The notes under the pieces: model-generated
Seen by the model: the letters and a program-made list of their open reading frames with translations, nothing else
Told to the model about the DNA's origin: nothing
Database searches by the model: none
Made by a program: the position numbers and the translations under genes
NCBI GenBank assembly: GCA_026874595.1
Contig: CM049313.1
Span: 24,550,008 to 24,614,007, forward strand
Reading direction: 5' to 3'
Length of the DNA stretch: 64,000 nucleotides
DNA from: Sipunculus nudus
Lineage: Eukaryota > Annelida > Sipuncula > Golfingiida > Sipunculidae
In this document: positions 23,225 through 34,519 of the stretch, in pieces
How the letters are laid out: each line of letters starts with the position of its first letter
Numbering within the stretch: position 1 is the stretch's first letter

Positions 23225-25380
23225 GGTTGACGTTAAAACGTTCTAATTTAATCCTCAATTAACCATATATGGGAATCTTGGTTAATCGTCAATGAAAGAC
23301 CCTGAAAAAAATCATTGTCAACGATTAATATATCACATGAAGAACAGATGTGTGAGAAGCAATCGAAATTCTACCTTTATAAATTGTTAATACATTAAAT
23401 GACTGGTGTCCGAGTTGAGACCCTTTTAAAATGTATATAACGAACGGATGTAACAGGGTACATAGTATACAAAAGAAATCATATAAGAAGGAATATTTCA
23501 ACATTTGTAAAAATATCGACACTAGAATCAGTCTAAAACCTTCCGTTAACTTTCATGAAATCGTTATATTAAGTACAAATGCTTGTCATATCTCTTCCTG
23601 TATGTTATTTTTTAAATATATATTCACTTAATAATAGAAAACATCATAAGTAAAATACCTATCCCTTTATCATAAGAAAGATCTGTTCGGCCAATTCCAC
23701 AAGGTGCCCGTGGCCCGAGTGATCCGAATAATATACCCTGGTTCTAGAAAGTCAAGCTAGTTAGGTCATTGAGAAGTCTCTCAGAGGTCTATAACTAATG
23801 TCACTCCATCTGAAATTTGATTTCTCCCATGCTGAAGGAAATACCTAAATAGGTCCAACGATCATTTAAAATTTACACATCCGCGTATTTACCTCTTCAA
23901 TAAAAGAAATCGATCAATTGCTTTTATATATATATTAAATTATCGCTATCGTGCATGAATTTGTCAAAAACCTCCTTTGATGGTAACACGAGGTTACAGT
24001 AATATTACACATGACCGTAAGTATATTGGAAAAAAAACCTGGAACCACGTTTTAGTTTCAAATATATTCTCATAGCTCAAGCATCTGAATTAAATGACTT
24101 TTATCATTCCCTTATTTAAGCTTTTTTTGCAAATATTTTAAGGAAAGGTTTAGTTTTGTTCGTGATCCAGTTCGTTGTTTGAACCATAATCCATCCTTGT
24201 AATGCATTGTCTTTTAAATGCACCAAGAAAAAAGTGAATTACGTAAATGTTCTATATGATAACTCAAAACACATCCAATTGCAAATGCTCTATATCTTGA
24301 TTTAACAAAATGATCGAGAAATTGATTTTTTGTTTAAAGATACTCCCTCAAATAATGTTTCCAGATTATAAAATTTCTTACAATGTAAATTAAGCATACT
24401 ATTGGTGAATGATTTTCATACTCAAACTCACATTTGATCTCTCCTTTACCTACATTAGTAGTATCCCACATTGTGCTTAATAAGATAATACTTTTCATGT
24501 AAATTATATCATTTATGATGATGTTGCTTACCTTTGTTGGAGTTGTATATTGTAAGCAATATGATTCTGTGGTCTTTAATACTGCGTCTAGGTCTAATGC
24601 AAAGTGGTAACAATTTGAATAACTGAATTATTCTCACAAACGATTGTGCACAATCTCGAACAGCTACATCTTAAAATGAGGTGTGATCGCGCAATCTATA
24701 TTCATTATATTTTTTAAAGTTTCTGACCGCGCGTCATTTATCAACGAAAGGGTTTAGTTGATCAAAATGAAGCGTGCCTGGTGTCCCGAAATTATGTAAA
24801 TCACAACTGAGACCAGTACAAAAAATGTCTAATATTTTAATCCGATTAAGCCACATAAAGCTATTGTAATTATTTAATTTGAATATATAAGAAACACACT
24901 CTATATCTCTTGAGAGCTATCCTGATAATGTTTTTGAAATGTATCATGATAATATATATGACGGAGACTGTACTTGGATGAATGCACGCATTCAATGTTC
25001 GTTTTAGTACGAATAATGGAGAAACTCCTAAATTGCCCGGGGCAGGGTTTTGATACGGTTTTCCGACGGCAAAACCAGGTAAAATAAGAATTCCTACGTT
25101 CGACAAGGACATGTGAAGGTAGAGTTTCTACCCTCTACAGGACTGAACACGTTCGTTTATTATCTGTCCAGCTTGACACACTCTCGAGACTTTCAGAAAA
25201 TTTGTCAAATGTTTTTACCTCTCAGAGCTTCATTTACGACCCCAGCAAGCAATTTACAGCTGAAGTAATTTTTGCTACTCTGCTGTATAGGCAGACAATC
25301 CCTTATGAATAATCCCAAAATATATTCACAGTACGGTACATAAATGACAGAACTCGTCATGATGTTGAGAATGCATTACA
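23225..25380. other. Upstream region of the SLC22 gene, no coding exon recognised
   Basis: The promoter and any 5' untranslated exon of the minus-strand transporter should lie here. No core promoter element can be called with confidence. Confidence 0.4.
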
Positions 25381-25700
25381 GTGGGCCAGCCAAATTTGAT
25401 TTTTTTTTTCATTTTAAGAGCATTGCTTGTTAATAGCAGACATCCATTCTAATTCAAGCAACCATAGAGGGAAGAAAAAAGTATGGGTGGATGCCACCTG
25501 AAATTTTGAATTTCAAGGTCATTTCCAAGGTCAAACTGAAAAATGGGCCAACAAGGTCGATTTTTCATTTTTGGGACATTGCTTGTTAATATCAGGCATC
25601 CATGCCAGATCAACCAACCTTACAGTGATGGAAAAAGTGTAAGTGAATGCCATCCTACCATTTAACATTTAAGGTTTTAACATTTCCCAAAACCGATGAA
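25381..25700. repeat. Two tandem units of about 155-165 bp
   Basis: Both units carry ATTGCTTGTTAAT, a CATCCAT stretch, CAACC followed by a small AAAAA.GT segment, GATGCCA/GAATGCCA and a final AAGGT-rich end. Copies start near 25385 and 25550. Confidence 0.65.
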
Positions 25701-26003
25701 AATTGAACCTGAACGGGTATATTGTTTCTCCTGAATTAAAAACCAGGTATATTATCGGTAACCTTACGCTTTAGACATATTTTTGTGTCAAGTGCAAAGT
25801 ACCCAGGGCACGTTATAATAATTTTCATAATATCTTACACTTTAAGGTATGAAAAGTAAAACCTAATAGTTTTTTTGTTTACACAGTAATGTTTTAACAC
25901 TCGGAATCAAGACATACAGAAGCGGAGTAAAGGGTTACTTTTTATATGTTCCTCAAAGTTTCTTTAACACTTGTTTTAACGGAGCGAGTTGTGAGTATCA
26001 GAA

Positions 26004-26245
26004 CAGGGGCGGATCAAGGATTTAGAAAAAAGGAGGGGCCAAGTGAGGAGGAATAATGACGAAATCTGAAAAAAAGGTCCCCAGGTCTGGAAAAGGGGTC
26101 CAGGCAGCAATAATTGGTCTGAACCCCTTAAAAAGGGGTTTGCGGCAGCTGAACGCTGGCCGCGGGGGGTGGGGGTTGGGGGTGATGGGGGTCCGACCTC
26201 CCTGGAATGCTTCTGCAGAAGACCCTGGATGGACGTTTCACATTT
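26004..26245. repeat. Degenerate hAT-like MITE end
   Basis: Starts CAGGGGCGGATCAAGG, the same terminus type as the element at 12448, followed by G-rich text. The right end is not clear. The ORFs on both strands here are artefacts. Confidence 0.4.
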
Positions 26246-29200
26246 AAAGTTAAAATGCATACTGAAACATTCAGAATGCCACTTAAATAGCTGCCACGAT
26301 TTTAATACATGCTCTTTTAAGCCTTAAAGTGTTAATTTTCCTATTATTTATTTGCAGAAAGAAGGTGTTTAAATAACTATGGTTTTAAAGGATCTATTAT
26401 CCATGGATGGTTATCAGAAATCACTTCTGTTGTTTATTTTGGCACCTTTTCTTTATTTTCTTAATATCCAAATGTGTTATAGACACTTTGGGAACGTGGT
26501 GGTCCTATAAATTTTGTGCGGGGTACAGGGGACCCCTTAACCTCCCTGTTTAATATGTATTTTACATTTATTTACTGATTAAACATTTTTAATGTAATTT
26601 GTGGTAGAGTGAACAACCTCCATTTTCGTGATGCAACTTTTGAATCCTTACCCATGCATATCATTAGCAAGCATCTTGGAGGGTGTGCCTGCCAGATCTG
26701 CAGATTGCTCAAGATATATAGTTAAATAAAGTGAAGCGATTTTTACCAGATTCCACGCAGTAAGTTAGTGTGTTGTGGCCTTTATAATCATACTGATGGA
26801 ACTATCACTGTGAAACGATTTAGAGCTGTACTTGTAGTATTGATAAGCTAATCCACATTAATTTCCGACATGTGCAGTGGATGGCTTTAATGTAATTATG
26901 CAGTTTGACAACCAACACATTGAAATCATATATGATAAGTCTGTAAAATTGCTTTTGATAATGACTTCAATTGAGATACACACAGCGAAAATATGCTCCA
27001 TAGCAAGTCAAATGAGGTTCAGTTTATAAATATTTAGTCGGTTGGACCAGGATATTCCTGTTGGTGTCTATACAGAGCCTTTATCACCTGTATACCGCCT
27101 TTACGAGTGCCCTTTTTTATAAAGCACTTTTGTCGAATGAATACTTAGAGAAGAGTCCAAGTAACTTTCTCAGTGCCAGTTTCAAGGTGAACGGAGCAAA
27201 ATAGGAATGGTAACAAAGCATTCATTTTGTTTAACTTCAAAGTAGAACACCACATATCAAATTGTCCTTTAAACATCACAGTTCACATTCCGGTGAACAT
27301 CAAACTTACACATCCCAGATGAAAGTTGCACAATACTGTTGAACAATAGGTCAGCTAAACAAAAAAAGTTACATCTCTTGGTTGCAGGAAAAAAAAAAAA
27401 AAACACTAAAACTTAATGTTGGAGGCAGCACGTATATACCGTGTATGACTATATAACTTCAGTTTGCGACCAGTTGAAAGATTATTAGCAGATTGTTAAT
27501 TAAGTACTTATCCTAGCCTGATCAAAGTATACGCTTCATCACACCATGCCAAGCTCTCACCATGTACATTGAGGACAATAAGGACACACGTGCCCGCATC
27601 TTTCACCTCCAATATATCTGTGTAGCCGACTAATTATGTACATTTTTTATTTCCTAATCATGGCACGTAACTATTGCTTTCAAAAGGATTTAATTCATTA
27701 AAGCACCTGACGGGACCTAGCCTTTCATGTAAGTGATTATAATGTACCTTACCTAGCCTAAGTGTCAATATTTATGATCATGTAAATTATCTAGAAAAAA
27801 AAACATCTTGCATCTGGCACGGCCTTTTTGCCCAACCTAAAATTAATTCTACAGTTATTTTAACAACTAAAGAGAATAATTAAAGAATTAAAATAACATA
27901 AAATAATATACTATGAACCCATCTATGTACGATCAGACTTTGTACACATCTTGTCATGACAGTTTATTATTATTCTATTCTAAACACTATAGTCGTCATA
28001 GTTGAATGTACGTGATAGGATTTTTTAGGATTCTCTTTCAGGCTCTGAATTTAAATAAAACTAGTTGAAAAATACCATTTAGCACTAACATCAATGAAAT
28101 ATTTGCAGAATGCGTCCATTTGAGACTTGATCTGCTTCGTGACAATAAGCAATAAATAAAAAGTTTATGTCGCTGCAATGGAAGAAGTTAACAACTTAAT
28201 ATTGTTTAAGAAACTGCTGTCAAATTGTCAATACATGTTAACACACAGAACAAACTGACATCCATAACAAAGCAAAACGCAGCGACCCCTGGTAGCCACA
28301 GTCGTGTTGTAAACAAGAGCGTGCTAATGTGGCCCATACATGATAAAATGACTAAGTTTTTAGTCTGACGTCTTGGAGGTTGGTAAGAGACAAACACACA
28401 AACCCACGGACAGGACCATCAGACTGTGAAACCACAGTCCTATGTAGTAAATTATCTTAATTGTTTTATTCATAACAGGTTTATCAGTTTGCAATACTGA
28501 AAAAAAGGGAAAAAACAGGAATTCTATACTATAATTCTTGTGACCTTGATGACCTTCAAATTGAAATTTCGCGATGACATCCACCCATATCTTTTTTACC
28601 TCCCATCACTAGTCAGATCCCACATGGATGCCTGCTGTTACACGCGATGCCGGAAAAAAAATAATTCTAGATGACTTTCAAAGTTTGGCTGGACACCTAT
28701 TGGAGATTGAGACCATTTTCGTCGTGATTGAGACAAGAAACACTAACGGCAGAACCCTCGAGATCCAAAAAGGAGTAAATATTGGGATGCAAATTAAGTA
28801 CAGTTTTCAAATATCGATTTTTATTTTTTCTTAAATCTATTGAATGTGTCTAAAACAGATTTGTTTTAAGAGAAGTTATGTTTCTGTTACACAGAAATCT
28901 TAATGGGTTTAGATTAATGACATACTAAAAATGATGGGATTGTGGGCCGATGGCATGAGCTAACATGTATGAAGATGATATTAAAATATCACAATATTAA
29001 ATATGGCCCGCTTTCAGGCATATTTCCAGGTCTAATCACCCTTCCCTATCCGCACCTGGCCGAACATTCAGAACAAAATTACCTATACGGAAAATGATGA
29101 AAAAAAATTGACATTTACATAAAGAAACGTTGCAAGTCAAGAAAATTAGAGGATAATTATTAAATTCAATATGTGCATTTAAGTTTCTTTTAATACACTC

Positions 29201-29500
29201 ATTAGTACCACAATCGCGTAAAACTAAACTGATAATGTTTTGTAGAGTTTGACGATTTGTCAATCTTTTATGTGAAAAGTGTCAGCTAAAAAATGTCGAG
29301 TATCTGTTTAAGTGTGTACTACTGGTGAACATAATCAGATTAAAAACGTCAAGATTACCTGACCTATTGGATCATTAAATACAGCTTCTGTGTCCATCAA
29401 AGAAATTCATTTGGGTTGGATAATCCACCAATCCGCCTTTCCAAGGATGAAGTAGTTAATAGCAGTGGATTCGCAATAACGTGTGTGACATCTGAATTTA
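26246..29500. other. Intergenic, no gene recognised
   Basis: AT-rich sequence with several short ORFs, none of which resembles a known protein. No element ends were recognised. Confidence 0.4.
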
Positions 29501-29504
29501 TCTT

Positions 29505-30068
29505 GGAGGTACCAAGCAATGATTGACGTGTATAACTAACACGTCAACATCTGCGCCCTTATTGAATATTTAATGTAAACGGCAACTTGTACATGATTTT
29601 TTGTTTTAATTAAAATCCCGCATATATTTTCTAACAAGACTATCTACTAAATTAAACTTCCCCAGGCAATGGCAATTTACAAATATATGCTCGAAATGTA
29701 GCCAATTACAAAATTCAGAAAGGTGGGCTCATATATTTAGTAAAAAAACGCACTAAATGTTGTGACTATGTCTCTATGAAATTAACTATGAAATTAACTG
29801 GTGAGTTCTGAATTTAGCTTTTAGGTACCAAGTTATGATTGACGTGTATAAGTAACACGTCAACATCTGCGCTCTAATTGATTATTTAATGTGAACGGCA
29901 AATTATACATAATTTTTTTTAAATTAAAATCCCGCATATATTTTCTAACAAGACTATCTACTAAATTAAACTTCCCAAAGCAATGGCAATTAACAAAACT
30001 ATACCCGATATGCAGCTACTTACAAAATTCAAAAAGGTGGGCTCATATGTTTATAACAAAACGCACTT
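29505..30068. repeat. Direct duplication of a 245-bp segment
   Basis: 29508-29753 and 29823-30068 are closely similar. Both begin AGGTACCAAG, share TGACGTGTATAA.TAACACGTCA and ATCCCGCATATATTTTCTAA, and end GGTGGGCTCATAT...ACGCAC. The offset is about 317 bp. The interrupted palindrome GACGTG...CACGTC starts each copy. Confidence 0.8.
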
Positions 30069-31635
30069 ATTGTTGTCTGTGTGTATGTATGAAATGAAGT
30101 GTTTTATTAAATAAAGACCCGTGAATAAAGTAGCTTATTTGTTTCGTGAATGGATTATACATCTCTGTTTCCCCGAATTTTATTGATTTTGGACTATAAC
30201 TCAAGGTGTTATATAACTATGTTTCACCGATTATATTAACTTGATTTTTTTTTATCAGCAATCTTCTATTGACATTTATTTTAAGAAATGAGGATCATGT
30301 CAGTCATAGATTCATGTTAAAAAAAAGTCCATGAATACATAGTAAACATTGAACGTACTGATGAAACATGCTTGGCATAACTAGGACAGATCAATTATTC
30401 AAGCGGTTCAACAAAGGCGGCCAAAGGTGTACCCAAGGGGGGGGGGCAAGTCTGTGCATATCGAGAAATACACATACAAAAAAATGTGTGCATGCTCGAA
30501 GAATTTATGGTGATTTCTATAAGAGAAAATAGTGCGGTAGCAATTTTTTCAAATTGATTTGCACGATTACTTTAGTTATTTCTAGCATGTTTGTATAGCA
30601 GGTTTTTTGCATTTGTGAAGTTCATGAGTCAATATAAAAAATGTTATAAAAAATATTGATAAATTATACAAGAAACAAAATGATAAGTAATGTACCGTTT
30701 AATACAAAATAAAAAAAATGAGCTTTCAGCTAAAGGGGAGAGGGCATATGAACTGTGCAGGGGTACCTCAAATCAAGTTTCTCAGGGGTTGTTTGGAATT
30801 TATTCAAGTTTATTGGGGAAACCCTGAAATGGGATATCCCCGTATGGGGATAGTTTAGGGTTTATACATGTAATCTATTGTGAGCTAGATTTTACAGATC
30901 TTAGTTGTTTGCTATCTTGCTACTAGATGGCAGCTTATCTGTTGTCAGCTAAAACTGCTAGACCTAAAATCAGATTCAGCCTCTCCTGGAGGAGTATTCG
31001 AAATCGATTTATAATTAACAGGAGATAACCAGAAACCCAGATACAGGGGTAGTGTGTAGGTTTTTACATGTAATCTATTTGTTTACAAATTTTACTTGTT
31101 GGAGAATCTGACAACCGTATAGCACTATAGCACCTCTTTAGTAGGCTGAACTAGCAGCATTTTACAAGTATTTTATTTTGATAAAAAAACTGAATAAGGG
31201 TTGACCTTTTGCATCATTCTTGCACCTTTTAAGACTTCATATCAATTTCCAACACGTATCTGCCCGTTACTTCGTTAAACGATAAAACAAGTTTAAAGCC
31301 TTCATTACTTTTTTAAGTAAGTAGCTCTTAGAGTACTTAAAGAGTAATCTTAAGTGTGTCTGCCCTCACACTGACGTAAACGGATAACATGGTTTATCCA
31401 GTGAATGACCCATTTGCTTATTCCTTTAATGGTGGTTTGGATAACGACTCTTTTTTTACTTATATAATACATTAAAGAGTAAAGTATATGGTTACACCTC
31501 AGTATAATGATGTACAAATAAACGTGTTTACCCGTACCTGTGTTTGTTTGGTGCCAGTCAGATCTGACTAGCCAAGAACGTGTGTGCCCTCATGATTACG
31601 CCACATAATCACTTACAGGCAAATTTTTAAGCCTT
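30069..31635. other. Intergenic, no gene recognised
   Basis: No convincing exon, RNA gene or element end was seen. Confidence 0.4.
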
Positions 31636-33515
31636 TTTAGCTCAGCTAACTGTAAGTCATCAGTTCTGATCTATTGCGATCACCCTTTGTCCGTCGTCCG
31701 TCCGGCCGTTAACAGGGCACAAATCGTAACCGTTAGACCTAGAAACTTCTAACTGTACATCCATGGAGGTCCTGGGCAAATCTCCTTGGAAACCTGTAAT
31801 AAGGTCATGGTGACCTATATTTTGCGACTTACGGGCCAAAAACATGATTTTGAGCACCCAGACAGTCAGACGGGGCACAAATGGTATCTATTAGGCCTAG
31901 AAACCTCTTACCTGACTTTTTGGGATATCCTAGGTAAATGTCCTTTGAAACCTGAAATAAGGTCATGGTGACCGATATTTTGTGACCTACTGGCAAAAAC
32001 ATGATTTCATGTACCCTGAATGTAAGATGGGGAAAAATCGTATATGTGAGGCCTAGAATCTTTTAACTCAATATCCTGAGAATGTCTATGCAAATCTCCC
32101 TGAAAACCTGAAATTAGGTCATAGTGACCTATATTTTGTGACCTATGGGCAGAAAACATGATTTTGAGCACCCATACAGTCAGATCGGGCACAAATAGTA
32201 TCCATTAGGCCTAGAACCCTCCAACATGACATTTAGGGAGGTCCTAGGCAAGTGTCCTTGGAAACATGAAATTAGGTCACTGTGACCTATATTCTGCGAC
32301 CTATAGGAAAAAGATGTCGTATGAACACCCTGAATGTCAAATGGTGATAAATCGTATCTGTAAAGCTTAGAATCTTCTTACACAATTTCCTGGGAGGCTC
32401 TAGGCAAATCTCCTTGGAAACTTGAAATAAGTTCATGGTGACCTACATTTTGTGACCTACGAGACAAAAACCTGATTTTTAGCACTCTGAATTTTAGATG
32501 GGCACAAATCGTATTTGTTCGGCCTAGAATATTCTAATGCAACATCCTGGGAGGTCCAAGGCAAATCTCCTTGGAAACCTGAAATTAGGTCATAGTGACC
32601 TACATTTTGTGATCTACAGGCTAAAACAGGATTTTGAGCACCCAGAAAGTCAGACAGGGCACACATTGTATTTGTTTGGCCTAGAATATTCTAATGTAAC
32701 ATTCTGAGACGTCCTTGGCAAATGTCTGTGGAAAACTGAAATTAGGTCACCATGACCTATATTTTGCAACCTTTAGGAAAAGAAGTCATAAAGGCACCCA
32801 GACAGTCAGTCAGGGCACACATTCTATCTGTTTGGCCTAGAATCTTCTAATGTAACTTTCTGAGACGTCCCTGGCCAATGTCTTTGGAAAACTGAAAATA
32901 GGTCACCATGACCTATATTTTGCCACCTATCAGAAAAGATGTCATATAAGCACCCAGACATTCAGACAGGGCACAAATTGTATCCATTAGGCCTAGAATC
33001 TTTTAATATAAAACTTAGGGAGGTCTTAGTCAAGTGTCCTTGGAAACCTGAAATTAGGTCATAGTGACCTATATTGTGTGACCTACGGGCTGAAAAATGG
33101 TTTTGAGCACCCAGACAGACAAGGCACAAATTGTATCCATTAGCCCTAGAATCTTCTAACATGACATTCAGGGAAATCCTTTGCAATTTCATCCTTGGAA
33201 ACCTGAAATTGGATCATGGTGACCTATATTCTGCCAGCCATGGACCAGAAACATGATTTTGAGCACCCAGACAGACAGGGTACAAATTGTATCCATTTTC
33301 CTTAAAACCCTCTATTGTGAAATCCAGGGGGGTCCTGGGCAGGACTCCTATGAATCCTGAATTTTTTTCTGTCCATTTTTTCAACACTGTAACTTTAGCA
33401 ATAGGCTATTCTCACAGACAATATATAACATTAATAAAAAAAATGAGCATCCAGTCTTAATTAGCTGAGCGTCATGGCCCATGGGCCACTCGTTTTCTGC
33501 CCTTAAAGTACGTGT
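31636..33515. mobile_element. Tandem-cored element, 11 units of about 157 bp
   Basis: The leader TTTTTAGCTCAGCTAACT... GCGATCACCCTTTGTCCGTC is followed by about eleven units. Each unit has GGGCACAAATCGTAT, AGGCCTAGAA, CCTTGGAAACCTGAAATTAG, GTCAT.GTGACCTATATT and AGCACCCAGACAGTCAGA. The right end is ATTAGCTGAGCGTCATGG with the perfect palindrome GGCCCATGGGCC. The leader recurs at 60239, 62478 and 63001, and inverted near 39631. Short ORFs crossing the units are artefacts of the repeat. A pearl/Helentron-like non-autonomous element is a possible identity (inference). Confidence 0.8.
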
Positions 33516-33589
33516 GATCCCATAAATATTATACATACACAATGCGGTGAACTTTGCACAAACTCACAACACCTTAATAATTAATGATA

Positions 33590-34383
33590 CAAATAAACAT
33601 CACTCAAAATAAAATATCGCATTTAGTGAATAGTTTGAAATTGCACCCAATGAACCTTTAAGGGGCCCATTTCGTTTTCAGACGTGTATTAAATGAAGAT
33701 TGAATGAAACTGTTGAACCTTTCATAGAGATAAGTGAAACAACGCTGATCATAAGGTGCATAGGTCATCCGATTTCTTTATACCTACGTGTTGAAAACGT
33801 GAGGCGTTCGGGGGGGGGGGGGTTAAAATGGCCGCCAATCGTAATCGAAACATGTCCAATCATAACAACAGACTACAAATCAGAAAACAAGTATTGCAAA
33901 TGACAAAAGATTGCTTTGCTTCATATGTTGTTTTATCTGCTTTTGCCAACAGGAGCAAGTGACACTTAAACTTCTGCACATGCGCAGGGAACCACCTCTA
34001 GTCACATGTTCGTACACACTTACAGGTTAGAGTGACTATTTCCGGGTCAGTTTAGGTCAGTCCATTTTGTGGCGTCAAAACTGAATAGGGCAGTGAATAG
34101 TGCAGGGCAGCCGAAAATTTCAGGCAAAAATTATTATTTTAGGGTGCAATGTTTTCGCTCATGGTGGACGTTGTTAGAAAGTATGCTAAAACAGCCACGA
34201 TTCGTCTGGTTTTTGTCAAGTGACGAGGCGCCTGTTTCTGAAACGCTCCAACAAGTTATTAGATGCAACTGTCAGACTAACTGCAGTACCCTCAGGTGCA
34301 CGTGCAAAAGGAATCACAAAGCGTGTACACTGGCTTGTTGAAACTGCGGGGGCGCAAGCTGCGTACAGGGTTGCCAGCGGTCA
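33590..34383 (+). mobile_element. Repeat element with a CXC-coding 3' end (copy 1)
   Basis: About 480 bp of this segment (33605-34070) and a second block (34161-34275) recur in the same order and orientation at 50573-50985 and 52133-52252. The second block is coding-like and runs into a cysteine cluster. The left boundary is approximate. The right side passes into GTCAGGGAAA-type repeats and then the LINE at 34491. Confidence 0.7.
34161..34383 (+). pseudogene. C-terminal CXC cysteine cluster of a transposase-like protein, relic
   Basis: The reading frame gives APVSETLQQVIRCNCQTNC, then CTCKRNHKACTLAC, a TGA at 34339-34341, and in the same frame NCGGASCVQGC. The cysteine spacing (CxC, x3 C, x4 CxC, x6 C, x3 C, then CxxC-like pairs) is the kind found at the C terminus of large transposase/XPG-nuclease proteins of invertebrates, as in the gene at 6326-10926. 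The single stop stands where a Gly codon differing by one base would be expected. Nothing upstream in the element resembles the catalytic domains. Confidence 0.65.
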
Positions 34384-34486
34384 GGGAAAGTCAGGGAAAA
34401 TATTATGTTTTCACGGACAGGAAGAAGTCAGGGAATTTTATAAAAAGTCATGAAATTTGATGATAATGTAAGTCAGGGAAAAGTCA

Positions 34487-34490
<4 letters not shown>

Positions 34491-34519
<29 letters not shown>

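Noticed and set aside
28206-28834. Possible exons in ORFs at 28206-28584 and 28628-28834
   Set aside because: No recognisable motif, and no splice-compatible neighbours on either strand.
31660-33192. Repeated minus-strand ORFs with GHYDLISGFQGDL
   Set aside because: The peptide recurs because the 157-bp unit recurs; no gene is implied.
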